A stretch of DNA of 64,000 bases from NCBI GenBank assembly GCA_964553615.1, contig CAZKMA010000014.1, forward strand, positions 16,850 to 80,849, given 5' to 3'. Source of the stretch: DATKUC01 sp964553615 (GTDB lineage: Bacteria > Spirochaetota > Spirochaetia > DSM-27196 > DATKUC01). This document shows positions 34,988-43,660 of this stretch, in pieces; position 1 is the first letter of the stretch, and every line of letters starts with the position of its first letter. Position numbers and translations under genes: made by a program. The notes beneath the pieces were generated by a model, which worked only from the letters and a program-made list of their open reading frames with translations, was not told where the DNA came from and did no database searches.

Positions 34988-35653
34988 GATGTGTACCGCC
35001 AGGAGCACGCCCTTCCCGGGAATTCCCAGATAGGCGAGCTCGCCGCGACGGGAAACAGTAACCGTGAGTGCCGCAGGACCGCCTGCAGAACCGCCGACCG
35101 GTCCTGGGCCGGATGTACCCGGGCTTGACGTCCCCGGGACCGCTGCAGGAGCAGTCGTTGAACCGTTCCCCATTGCAGAGGTCTGCTGCCCGCCGTCCGC
35201 CTTTTTCTGCGGCTGTACGGCATTCAGGAGCGCCTCCACCGGATCGTCAATAGTCATGGTCTGACTCGATCCCGGGCTCAGCGGCCCCAGTTTGTCCATT
35301 ACCCCACCCAGGGAAAATGCAATCGGGGGCAGCCTGACCACTTTCTGCAACCCAGCCGGGGCCTGAGCCCCATCCTTCACTGGCCCTGTGGCCGCGGAGG
35401 CGGATGCAGCTGCATCCAGCGCAGCGCCGGGAAGCACCGTATATACCTGGCCGAAGGCGGATGCCTGTTCGACACGCATGTACTCTTCCTTCGTGGATCC
35501 GGCAAGCACAAACCGGCTGTAAGAACCCTCGGTGGATACGGCAAACTGGGAAGCAGGGCTCCCGTTCTCGATTGAATCGATTGTGAAGTGCGCGGTGCCC
35601 GGCGCCACAAGCCGCAGCGCTGCAACCAGCGCAAAGACCAGATATGCATTCAT
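34979..35653 (-). CDS. Unrecognised secreted Pro/Gly/Ala-rich protein
   Basis: A 224-residue protein. The first 21 residues form a signal peptide (MNAYLVFALVAALRLVAPGTAH). The middle has FVLAGSTKEEYMRVEQ and a short beta-rich part. From ~145 to 195 it is low-complexity Gly/Ser/Thr/Pro/Ala, then a compact hydrophobic end. No family recognised. It is probably exported, with a disordered linker, and lies between the sugar operon and the hsp20 terminator. Confidence 0.6.
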   Translation of the reverse strand: MNAYLVFALVAALRLVAPGTAHFTIDSIENGSPASQFAVSTEGSYSRFVLAGSTKEEYMRVEQASAFGQVYTVLPGAALDAAASASAATGPVKDGAQAPAGLQKVVRLPPIAFSLGGVMDKLGPLSPGSSQTMTIDDPVEALLNAVQPQKKADGGQQTSAMGNGSTTAPAAVPGTSSPGTSGPGPVGGSAGGPAALTVTVSRRGELAYLGIPGKGVLLAVHILP

Positions 35654-35697
35654 GCGGTCAATTGTACCCCCGCGGAGGCCACCGGGTCAAAAAGAAA

Positions 35698-35724
35698 ACC
35701 TCCCGGCCAGTTGGTCCGGGAGGT
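35698..35724. terminator. Bidirectional intrinsic terminator downstream of hsp20
   Basis: ACCTCCCGG (35698-35706) and CCGGGAGGT (35716-35724) form a perfect 9-base stem. On the minus strand the stem is followed by a T-rich run (TTTTCTTTTT), and on the plus strand by CTTTTC. Confidence 0.8.
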
Positions 35725-35762
35725 CTTTTCTCGAAAGCCCGCTTCCGGGCAGCCGTCTTGAG

Positions 35763-36188
35763 TTATTCAGATTTGATCTCGATGCTGCGGGGCTTCCCCT
35801 CCGGGGTTTTCTGAAGATCGAGAGTGAGAAGACCGTTGCTGAAGCGGGCGCTGATGTTCGTTGCGTCAACGTCCTTGGGCAGCACGAAACTCCGCTGAAA
35901 GCCGTTGGAATGTCGCTCACGTATCATGTAGCCGTTCAGGTTCTCATCCTTCTCCTCATTTGCTACTGAAGAGATAGTGAGCAGGTTCCCCTCCACCTTC
36001 ACGTCGATGTCTTTTTCGCTCATGCCGGGGAGTTCCGCCTCGAGGACATACCGGTCATCAAGTTCGCGCACATCCACTGCGGGAGTCTTGTGGAATGGAC
36101 CCGGAACGTCGTTGAGAAATCGGTCAAAAACCCGATCGAAATTGTTCACCAGATTCCCGTTCGCGCGGGCACGTACCAGATAGTTCAT
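35763..36188 (-). CDS. Hsp20-family small heat-shock protein
   Basis: A 141-residue alpha-crystallin-type chaperone. The ACD domain spans ~40-125 (PAVDVRELDDRYVLEAELPG, KVEGNLLTIS, FQRSFVLPKDVD, ISARFSNGLLTLDLQK). A short C-terminal tail with SIEIKSE carries an I-x-I-like anchor. It holds unfolded proteins under stress. GGAGG lies 6 bases before ATG 36188. The sigma-54 promoter upstream means it is under an enhancer-binding activator rather than the usual heat-shock control. Confidence 0.93.
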   Translation of the reverse strand: MNYLVRARANGNLVNNFDRVFDRFLNDVPGPFHKTPAVDVRELDDRYVLEAELPGMSEKDIDVKVEGNLLTISSVANEEKDENLNGYMIRERHSNGFQRSFVLPKDVDATNISARFSNGLLTLDLQKTPEGKPRSIEIKSE

Positions 36189-36226
36189 ACTGTACCTCCA
36201 TACAATGTGTAATCTACACACTATAT

Positions 36227-36243
36227 AGCAACAAACGTGCCAA
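36227..36243 (-). promoter_or_regulatory. Sigma-54 promoter of hsp20
   Basis: On the minus strand TTGGCACGTTTGTTGCT, a full match to YTGGCACG-N4-TTGCW, with the -24 GG and -12 GC separated by exactly 10 bases. The predicted transcript start near 36216 leaves a 28-base leader with GGAGG. Confidence 0.8.
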
Positions 36244-36442
36244 CTTTTAGTAAATGGAAATTAATATATATGCTATAAAGACTTATTATGATCCGAGTGA
36301 TCGTATTCGGGTCCTTCAATCTGTGCGCGTCGTTCATCAATGAGCAAATATGACTCAGTGTATCATTTTGGTCATTGTACTGTATCATAAATACTCAACT
36401 CCTGAGATGAACCGCTCGACACCTGTGCCCGGATGGCCATGT

Positions 36443-36808
36443 CTATCCAAGCAGCTTCCGCACGACCCCGAGGAGCTTCTCCGCGTCGAATGGCTTGACT
36501 ATCCAACCGGTAGCTCCCGCGGCCTTTCCTTCAGACATCTTGCTGTCCTGAGACTCTGTGGTAAGTACGACCATCGGAATAAACTTGTACTCCGACAGTC
36601 CACGCGCCTGGCGGACCAGCTCAATTCCATCCATCTCCGGCATGTTTACGTCGGTCACCAGCATCTGGAAGCGGTCCTGCTTCATCCGGTTCAAACCTTC
36701 CGCGCCGTTTGCTGCCTGTGCAACCTCGTATCCTTCCTGTTCGAGAATGAAGGAGACACTCTGTCGTATGGCGGCCGAATCATCAACAATCAGGATCCTT
36801 TTTCCCAT
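36443..36808 (-). CDS. CheY-like response regulator
   Basis: A 121-residue stand-alone receiver. The acid pocket is ILIVDDSAAIR, the phospho-acceptor is the Asp in LVTDVNMPEMDG, with LTTES and VKPF switch residues. The close match to chemotaxis CheY (GATGWIVKPF) suggests flagellar motor control, but no cheA is nearby. GGAG lies 7 bases before the ATG. Transcribed alone between hsp20 and pncA. Confidence 0.9.
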   Translation of the reverse strand: MGKRILIVDDSAAIRQSVSFILEQEGYEVAQAANGAEGLNRMKQDRFQMLVTDVNMPEMDGIELVRQARGLSEYKFIPMVVLTTESQDSKMSEGKAAGATGWIVKPFDAEKLLGVVRKLLG

Positions 36809-36879
36809 TCAGCTTCTCCGTCTGTTATACCTAATTTCTCCAATTATGCAGTATCTATTCAATTTCTGCAACCTTCTTC

Positions 36880-37515
36880 TCACGATATCAGGCTACTTTC
36901 CACGAAGGATATGCCATATTTCTGCATTTCACCACGCGCTCGGTCACACGAACCTGCCGGGATATCGACTCCGCGCACGGCGTCGGAGATTACGGAGGTC
37001 CGAAACCCGAGTCGCTGCGCGTCCATTGCCGAGTAGAAGACGCACACGTCCTCGGCCAGACCACACAGGTACACCTCCGCGAATCCCAGCGCTTTCAGAT
37101 ACGCATCCAGCCCCGTGGAAGTGATGTGATCGTTCTCGAAGAATGCCGAGTAGGAATCCAGGTCCGGGCGGGTACCCTTGTGGAGGATGAGGTTGATGAA
37201 CCGGGTATCCAGGTCAGGATGCAAATCAGCTCCGGATGTTGCCTGGACGCAGTGATCCGGCCAGAGAATCTGAGTGATGCCGGAGGCCGAGACAGTATCC
37301 ATGGGCTTGCACCCCGGGTGGTGCGACGCAAAGGAAACATGCCCGGCGGGATGCCAGTCCTTCGTTGCAACAACAAGAGAGAACAACGGCATAAGGCGAT
37401 TGATTACCGGCACAATCCGGTCCCCCTCTGACACCGGGAGTGACCCACCGGGACAGAAGTCGTTCTGAACATCAACGACAATGAGCGCGCGACTATTCAC
37501 CGGGGTATTTGACAT
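36880..37515 (-). CDS. pncA: Nicotinamidase
   Basis: A 211-residue isochorismatase-fold amidase converting nicotinamide to nicotinate. The catalytic Asp is in VVDVQNDFCPGG, the Lys in ILHKGTRPDLD and the nucleophile Cys in LAEDVCVFYSA. The metal-binding D-x-H-x-x-H is DWHPAGH. It feeds PncB (880-2340), the other gene of the salvage route, in a separate unit. AGGAGG precedes the ATG. Confidence 0.94.
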   Translation of the reverse strand: MSNTPVNSRALIVVDVQNDFCPGGSLPVSEGDRIVPVINRLMPLFSLVVATKDWHPAGHVSFASHHPGCKPMDTVSASGITQILWPDHCVQATSGADLHPDLDTRFINLILHKGTRPDLDSYSAFFENDHITSTGLDAYLKALGFAEVYLCGLAEDVCVFYSAMDAQRLGFRTSVISDAVRGVDIPAGSCDRARGEMQKYGISFVESSLIS

Positions 37516-37585
37516 CTTCGCCTCCTGGACAAGAGACTACTACTGCAGATTACCAAGAGCAAGATGGAGGGTTTATAATTGTTGC

Positions 37586-38467
37586 ATGCTCTTTCCTGCA
37601 CGGCTATGTAATTCCGCTTCGGACGGCTCGGTGCACTGTAATCTCTGCGCACATCGATGCCGGATTCAACCGGGCCACCACGGTATATGTGGTATCCGCA
37701 CCAATATTGACGGCACACTCTATTCGACGACGTACGGTGATCCCATCGCCCTGCATATCGATCCAATAGAGAAGAAGCCGCTGTACCACTTCCTCCCCGG
37801 TACCCTTACCTATTCGATTGCCACGATTGGATGCAACTTTACCTGCGAGTTCTGTCAGAACTGGCAAATATCGCAACGAACGCAGGATGTGTCCGCCTCG
37901 GATCTTACCGGCCCACCGGCGGTTCCGCCGGAGGAGATTGTGCGCCGTGCCATTGACGGCAGATGTCCGAGCATCTCTTTCACCTATACCGAACCAACCA
38001 TCTTCTTTGAATATGCAATGGATATTGCACGAATTGCACACGACAATCGGCTGAAGAATATCTTTGTTACCAACGGCTACATGACCGAGGAGGCAATAGA
38101 TGCCGCAGCTCCCTGGCTGGATGCGGCGAATATCGATCTCAAGAGCTTCCGCGAGGAGTTCTACCGCAAACGATGCGGCGGACATGTCCAACCGGTGAAG
38201 GACTCAATCCGCAACATGGTTGCTCGTGGCATATGGGTAGAGGTCACAACGCTCCTGATACCGGGGGAAAACGACTCGGAGAACGAGCTCAAGAGTATTG
38301 CAGCCTTTCTCCGGACGGTCTCCGCGGACCTGCCCTGGCATATTACGCGGTTTCATCCCGACTACCGCTTCCTCGCCGCTGCGGAGACGCCGTACGACAC
38401 CCTTCAGCGTGCGAAACAGATCGGGCTCGATGCCGGCCTGCGGAATGTATACATTGGAAACGTTTGA
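37586..38467 (+). CDS. AmrS-like (AmmeMemoRadiSam) radical SAM protein, short form
   Basis: A 293-residue radical SAM enzyme. An N-terminal zinc-type cluster (CNLCAHRC, HHGICGIR) is followed by the SAM motif CNFTCEFC and ISFTYTEPTIFFEYA. The pattern matches AmrS/pyruvate-formate-lyase-activating-like proteins. It ends right after YIGNV, whereas AmrS proteins I know continue with a Cys-rich tail. No AMMECR1 or MEMO gene lies beside it. GGAGG is 15 bases before ATG 37586, a long spacing, so an upstream start is possible. Confidence 0.8.
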   Translation: MLFPARLCNSASDGSVHCNLCAHRCRIQPGHHGICGIRTNIDGTLYSTTYGDPIALHIDPIEKKPLYHFLPGTLTYSIATIGCNFTCEFCQNWQISQRTQDVSASDLTGPPAVPPEEIVRRAIDGRCPSISFTYTEPTIFFEYAMDIARIAHDNRLKNIFVTNGYMTEEAIDAAAPWLDAANIDLKSFREEFYRKRCGGHVQPVKDSIRNMVARGIWVEVTTLLIPGENDSENELKSIAAFLRTVSADLPWHITRFHPDYRFLAAAETPYDTLQRAKQIGLDAGLRNVYIGNV

Positions 38468-38531
38468 ACCATAGCTTCTTTTCGCCGGTCATTCCCGCTA
38501 TATTGATACCTGAGCACAGGAGGATACTCCA

Positions 38532-41396
38532 ATGAGGTTACGACCAAACGGACATGGCCGAAAAATTACGTCTATCCCGTCGATTTTCTTTATCTCCCTT
38601 TTCCTCCTGCTTCCGTCCTTCCTTTCGGCGGAAGGCGCACGCGAATACGTGCATGCCCAGACCCGGGCAATTCCACTGTCCCCCGATGTCCTGCATGGAA
38701 GACTCCCGAACGGACTCACGTATTACATCCGCAAGAATTCTGTTCCCGACAAACACGCATCTCTCCGCCTTGTAGTGAACGCCGGTTCAGTCCTTGAATC
38801 CGACGATCAGCGCGGCCTGGCCCACTTCCTGGAACACATGGCGTTCAATGGAACGGAGAAATTTGCAAAGAACGAGGTGGTGAAGTTTCTCGAGTCGCTC
38901 GGAATGGAGTTCGGCCCGGACACGAACGCCTACACCACGTTTGATGAAACGGTATACAAACTCGAAGCAAGTACGGATAAGCCGGGAACCGTAGAGACTT
39001 CGCTTGACATTCTTTCTCAGTGGGCCGGCCATATGACGCTCGACAGCACGGAAATTGACAAGGAGCGTGGTGTTATCCTGGAAGAATGGCGACAGGGTCG
39101 TGGCGCGGCCTCCCGCATGAGGGATAAGCAATTCCCGATTCTCTTCCGCGGATCGCGATACGCCGAGCGACTTCCCATAGGAGACCCGGCAATAATCCGC
39201 AACTTCAAATACGAGGCACTGCGCCGATTCTATCACGACTGGTATCGCCCGGATCTCATGGCGGTTATTGCAGTCGGAGACGTCGACCCGGTATCCGTGC
39301 AGAGGCTCATAGAACGATACTTCGCTCCCCTCGAGAACCCTCCGAATGAGAGAGTTCGCACACTCCTGCCCGTACCTGACCACCATGCAGTTCGGTATGC
39401 ACCCGTTTCGGATCCGGAAGCGACCTACGACACGGTGAGCATCTACAACCTCGCTCCGCCCGACCGACTGGTAAGTGAAGAAGACTACCGGAACATGCTC
39501 AAGGTGCGCCTCTTCGAACTCATGGCAAACATGCGGCTCGACGAGGAATCACAGAAATCGGACTCACCATTCCTGTATGCCGGCGCGTCGTCCGGAAACA
39601 TCGTGCGGACAAAGAGCGCACGAACGCTTGCGGCAGTGGTCAAGCCCGGCAAGATAGAGGCAGGCCTGACTGCGCTCGCGCTCGAAGCACGGCGAATGAG
39701 TCAACTCGGGTTCACGCAGACCGAGTTTGAACTCGCCAGGAGTCAGCTCATGCAGGGCATCCTCCAGGCGTACAACGAACGTCGGAAGACCGACTCAGAG
39801 CGTATTGCACAGGAGTACATCCGCAATTTCCTGACCGGAGAGGCATCCCCGGGGATCGGCTACGAATATGAGCTGTATCAGAAATTGGTGCCGGGAATAG
39901 GACTCCCCGAGGTCAACGCGCTTGCGAAGGCCTATCTCGAAGAGGGCGACCGGGTGGTGCTGGTAAACGCCGTTGCGAAAGACGGTACCTCCCTTCCAAC
40001 AGAGGCAGAACTCGCCTCCGCAATTGCGAGTGCAGATTCAATTCCGCTGGTCCAGGTCAAAGAAGGGAATTTCGACCGGCCGCTCATGGCAAAAGAGCCG
40101 ACGCCCGGTTCAATAGTACGTGAAGAAACGCTTACTGACACCGGCATTGTTCACTGGACTCTGTCAAACGGTGCGCAGGTGTACCTGAAACCTACCCAAT
40201 TCAAGGACGATCAGATCCTGTTCAGCGCCTACAGCCGCGGAGGAACGAGCCGGGTGCAGGATAAGGATTTCGTTACCGCCACCCAGGCAGCCTCAATTGC
40301 TTCCGAATCCGGACTTGGAGACTGGAGCCGCGTTGACCTTGAACGAAAGCTGGCGGGCAGGAACGTGTCCGTATCGCCATATATCGGGACTCTGACCGAG
40401 GGGTTGACCGGCAATTCGTCAACAGAAGACACCCCACTTCTGTTCCAGCTCATCTCAATGACCTTCATGGAACCACGGTTCGATCGAGGCGCCTACAATA
40501 CCTACATTCAGCGACTCACCGCGAAGGTGGAAAATCAGAACAGGCAGCCCGATTTTCAGTTCACCGAACGGGTGCAGCAGCTGCTGACCGACAATAACTT
40601 TCGCGCCCGCGCGCTGAACGTTGAACGTATAGGGGCAATCAATTTCGACTCTGCACAGCGGATCTACCGTGAACGGTTTGCAGACCCGGGGAACTTCACC
40701 TACTTCTTTGTGGGAAATATCGATCCGGTGAAATTCCGCCCGCTTGTGACCCGATATATTGCAGGCATGCCTTCAGTCAAGCGCACCGAGAGCTTCAGAG
40801 ATCCGGGAATCCGCTATTCCACCACAGTGAAGAAGGATACCGTTACTGCCGGAAGCGAGCCGAAGAGCCGGATTGCAATAATCTTCACCGGAAAACGGCG
40901 ATGGGAGCGGGAACAGAACTACCTGCTCAGGGCCATGTCCGAGATCCTGACCATGCGTTTGCTCGAGGTAATCCGCGAGGACAAGAGCGGCGCATACTCG
41001 ATTGGCGCCAGCGCAGGATGGGAACCGTACCTGGATAATCAGTACGTTGTGGAAATTTCCTTTGGAGCCGATCCGGCACGGGCGCAAGAGCTTACGGCAC
41101 AGGTGTTTGGGATTCTCTCCGATTTCAAGCGGAATCTGATTGATCCGTCCTACATTGAACGGGCACAGGCAACCGAGAGATCGGCGTATGAGACATCCAT
41201 GCAGGAGAACAATTTCTGGCTGCAGAACCTTCAGAATTTGAATCTGCACGAGCGACCATTCACCGATCTGCTCACCTACCCCAGGCTCCTCGCTACCCTT
41301 ACGCCGGAAGCAGTACGGGACGCGGCAAACAGCTTCCTGAACTCAGACAGTTACGTTCAGGTCATTCTCTACCCCGCCGAAGCCGGGAAAGAGTGA
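38532..41396 (+). CDS. M16-family zinc metalloprotease, exported
   Basis: A 954-residue pitrilysin/insulinase-type protease. The signal peptide SIFFISLFLLLPSFLSA (cut near 32-36) sends it to the periplasm or surface. The inverted zinc motif HFLEH lies at ~residue 96-100 (LAHFLEHMAFNG) with the downstream Glu in ILEEWR. Four M16 repeats follow; the third (~530 on) is inactive, as is usual. The arrangement resembles PqqL-type proteases. AGGAGG precedes the ATG. It degrades peptides, possibly for nutrition. Confidence 0.9.
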   Translation: MRLRPNGHGRKITSIPSIFFISLFLLLPSFLSAEGAREYVHAQTRAIPLSPDVLHGRLPNGLTYYIRKNSVPDKHASLRLVVNAGSVLESDDQRGLAHFLEHMAFNGTEKFAKNEVVKFLESLGMEFGPDTNAYTTFDETVYKLEASTDKPGTVETSLDILSQWAGHMTLDSTEIDKERGVILEEWRQGRGAASRMRDKQFPILFRGSRYAERLPIGDPAIIRNFKYEALRRFYHDWYRPDLMAVIAVGDVDPVSVQRLIERYFAPLENPPNERVRTLLPVPDHHAVRYAPVSDPEATYDTVSIYNLAPPDRLVSEEDYRNMLKVRLFELMANMRLDEESQKSDSPFLYAGASSGNIVRTKSARTLAAVVKPGKIEAGLTALALEARRMSQLGFTQTEFELARSQLMQGILQAYNERRKTDSERIAQEYIRNFLTGEASPGIGYEYELYQKLVPGIGLPEVNALAKAYLEEGDRVVLVNAVAKDGTSLPTEAELASAIASADSIPLVQVKEGNFDRPLMAKEPTPGSIVREETLTDTGIVHWTLSNGAQVYLKPTQFKDDQILFSAYSRGGTSRVQDKDFVTATQAASIASESGLGDWSRVDLERKLAGRNVSVSPYIGTLTEGLTGNSSTEDTPLLFQLISMTFMEPRFDRGAYNTYIQRLTAKVENQNRQPDFQFTERVQQLLTDNNFRARALNVERIGAINFDSAQRIYRERFADPGNFTYFFVGNIDPVKFRPLVTRYIAGMPSVKRTESFRDPGIRYSTTVKKDTVTAGSEPKSRIAIIFTGKRRWEREQNYLLRAMSEILTMRLLEVIREDKSGAYSIGASAGWEPYLDNQYVVEISFGADPARAQELTAQVFGILSDFKRNLIDPSYIERAQATERSAYETSMQENNFWLQNLQNLNLHERPFTDLLTYPRLLATLTPEAVRDAANSFLNSDSYVQVILYPAEAGKE

Positions 41397-41411
41397 AAGC
41401 ACCCGAACCGG

Positions 41412-41831
41412 TCAGGATCTGGACGGCTCGGGTGCGCGCGGAATGGAATCTCGGTCCGACTGCACTCCGGCCATCCCGTCCATCTTGAGATATCCGGCAA
41501 TTCGGTCGATTCGCTTTTCCAGAAGCGCATAGAGAGCAGGTACGTATCCCCGTTGCGAGAGCCGGTCGCGCAGGTCGTGCTTAATGAGTTCGGCAACCTC
41601 GTCCACCGACTGAACATCGTGACTTTCAAGGTCCGGACAACCGTGGAGACAGTCTTCGAGCCCGAGCACTTCGTTGCGAAGAATGGCAAGGTTCTCCTGG
41701 TAGACATAGTCGGTAATTAATCGATGTTCATGACGATCGTTGATGACCTCTATGAACAGTTTCAGGTCATCATGAAGATCCTCGATCTCTATGAGCAGAA
41801 TGCTCCGGAACCTCTTGTAGACATCCTTCAT
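41412..41831 (-). CDS. Unrecognised helical protein
   Basis: A 139-residue acidic helical protein (VYKRFRSILLIEIEDLHDDLKLFIEV, then two-helix segments). No family recognised. A very strong AGGAGG lies 5 bases before the ATG at 41831, and codon use is good, so it is real. The same frame stays open for another 1.1 kb opposite recQ, but that part is a shadow. It is divergent from recQ and its 3' end lies 15 bases from the protease gene. Confidence 0.6.
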   Translation of the reverse strand: MKDVYKRFRSILLIEIEDLHDDLKLFIEVINDRHEHRLITDYVYQENLAILRNEVLGLEDCLHGCPDLESHDVQSVDEVAELIKHDLRDRLSQRGYVPALYALLEKRIDRIAGYLKMDGMAGVQSDRDSIPRAPEPSRS

Positions 41832-41933
41832 TCCCGCCTCCTCTGCCCCTTCTTTCACGTTACACCCACTTGGTCCCCCACGCAAGAAGCAACTGCGCAA
41901 TATCGCTGTGAGGAGATGCAAGAGGTGAACAGC

Positions 41934-43604
41934 ATGGACCGGATGACCACGAATGGTGCAGATGAACCCAATGTGCCGGACCCCCTGAACCAGATGGCTT
42001 CCAATCTGCTCGGCGTGCAGTACCTCTATCCCTATCAACGACTCATAGTAAACAACATTCTCGAGGCGGCCGAAGAGTGGCGCACACTGCACGATCAGGA
42101 AAACAGAAAAGAGGAGGAGCTCACGGACCGCTATGAGGCATTTCGATCGCAAATAGCAATCCTTCCTACCGGCTCCGGCAAATCCCTCTGTTTTCAACTT
42201 CCCGCGCCCCTTCTGCATGGCCCCACCGTTGTGGTATTTCCGCTTCTTTCGCTCATGGCAGACCAGGAACGACGCCTGGCCGACGGAAGTGTAACCGCGA
42301 GGGTCCTGCGTGGTGGCCAGACGTCGGCCGAGCGAAACCGCATCTGGAAGGAAGTTATGGACGGCACGGTCTGCATGCTTCTTACCAATCCGGAAACCCT
42401 CTGCAATGAACGGGTCATTTCCCGTCTCAGGCGTGCCCAATGCGCCCACGTTGTCGTGGATGAAGCACACTGTGTTTCCGAATGGGGCGAGACCTTCCGG
42501 CCGAAGTACCGAGAGCTTGCATCCGCACTTGAACGGCTTCAAGTCCCGCTGGTAACCGCATTTACTGCAACCGCATCGCCGACAGTCCTCTCTGCGGTCA
42601 AGGAAATTCTCTTCCAGAATGCGGAAGTTCAGCTCATCGAAGCGAATCCCGACCGACCGAACATAACATACCGCGTAGTTCCCTCCATCGCGCCGCTTCA
42701 TACGGTGGCAAAGCTCCTCGGAGCGGAACGTGAGGAAGCAAAGTTGGTTCTGCGACCGAAACCGAACGACTATCCGCCGGAAATGCCCCGTTATCCCGAG
42801 TTCGCTCCGGTCCGACGACCTGTTGTTGTGTTCTGCCGTACGCGAAAGCGCGCCGAACTCGTTGCCGACTACCTTCGGGGCCGCAGCGAGGAGAGGGAAA
42901 TCTTCTTCTATCACGCCGGGCTTTCACGGGAGGAGAAGAACCGGATTGAAAACTGGTTCCATGCATCCACGGACGGCGTCCTCTGCGCGACATGCGCCTA
43001 CGGTATGGGGGTCGACAAGAAGAACATCCGGACCGTCATACATTTCGACACACCCGCGACCATAGAAGCGTATATCCAGGAAGCAGGCCGTGCGGGGCGG
43101 GACCGAAATCATGCCGAAGCGATCCTTGTTGTCGGTACGGAGGGCAGCAGGGATTCGCAGGCCGCTGACAGTGCGCGGGAAGGAGAAGACGAAGCGGAAC
43201 GTATGAGGCAGACCCGTCAGCGCCAGATGGATCAGTACGCCAGGTCGCTCATCTGCCGGCGAAGATACCTGCTTTCCCTGCTTGGCACCGAACCGGAAGC
43301 CTGTTTCGGCTGTGACATCTGCAATGGAACCTCCATACAAACACCCGATGGAAAGACGCAGATCCGGAAATTGCTCCGTCGCGCGCCGAGGCGATACACA
43401 CGCGCTCTTGCGGCCGAACGGCTCACCAAATGCGCGCGGGACGCGCGGAAACGACCCGCACTGGACCCTTCATGGACGCTGGAAGATGCGGAAGATGCCA
43501 TTACAGCACTCGAACGGTCCGGATGCATCCATCAGTATCGCCACGGACCATGGAGACACCTGCTCAGTGCACGCCGAGAAAAAAAGCCGGTGCGCGTAAC
43601 CTGA
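41934..43604 (+). CDS. recQ: ATP-dependent DNA helicase RecQ-like
   Basis: A 556-residue superfamily-2 helicase. Motif I is PTGSGKSLC, motif II is VVDEAHCVSEWG, motif III is TAFTATASPTV, and the second domain has FCRTRKRAELV and YGMGVDKKNIRTVIHFD. The zinc region is CRRRYLLSLLG, then CFGCDICNG. A ~60-residue insert precedes motif I and another sits between the domains (~270-295). No HRDC domain is visible at the C-terminus. ATG at 41934 is chosen for GAGGTG 6 bases upstream. Confidence 0.88.
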   Translation: MDRMTTNGADEPNVPDPLNQMASNLLGVQYLYPYQRLIVNNILEAAEEWRTLHDQENRKEEELTDRYEAFRSQIAILPTGSGKSLCFQLPAPLLHGPTVVVFPLLSLMADQERRLADGSVTARVLRGGQTSAERNRIWKEVMDGTVCMLLTNPETLCNERVISRLRRAQCAHVVVDEAHCVSEWGETFRPKYRELASALERLQVPLVTAFTATASPTVLSAVKEILFQNAEVQLIEANPDRPNITYRVVPSIAPLHTVAKLLGAEREEAKLVLRPKPNDYPPEMPRYPEFAPVRRPVVVFCRTRKRAELVADYLRGRSEEREIFFYHAGLSREEKNRIENWFHASTDGVLCATCAYGMGVDKKNIRTVIHFDTPATIEAYIQEAGRAGRDRNHAEAILVVGTEGSRDSQAADSAREGEDEAERMRQTRQRQMDQYARSLICRRRYLLSLLGTEPEACFGCDICNGTSIQTPDGKTQIRKLLRRAPRRYTRALAAERLTKCARDARKRPALDPSWTLEDAEDAITALERSGCIHQYRHGPWRHLLSARREKKPVRVT

Positions 43605-43624
43605 ACCGGAAAAATGCACGGCGG

Positions 43625-43654
43625 TTGACCTCGACACCGGAAAGCCAGTATAAA
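43625..43654 (+). promoter_or_regulatory. Promoter of the PhnP-like hydrolase gene
   Basis: TTGACC at 43625-43630, an 18-base spacer and TATAAA at 43649-43654. The -10 ends 6 bases before the GTG at 43661, so the message may start on or next to the start codon. Confidence 0.5.
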
Positions 43655-43660
43655 CACGGG

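Noticed and set aside
36350..37036. A 228-residue plus-strand frame opposite cheY and pncA
   Set aside because: It is antisense to two well-recognised genes and has no family features.
41399..41435. Hairpin GCACCCGA/TCGGGTGC after the M16 protease gene as a terminator
   Set aside because: The loop is 21 bases, no T run follows, and it overlaps the 3' end of the convergent gene.
41412..42914. A 500-residue open frame on the minus strand opposite recQ
   Set aside because: Only its last 139 residues have a ribosome site and protein-like composition. The remainder is antisense to conserved helicase motifs.
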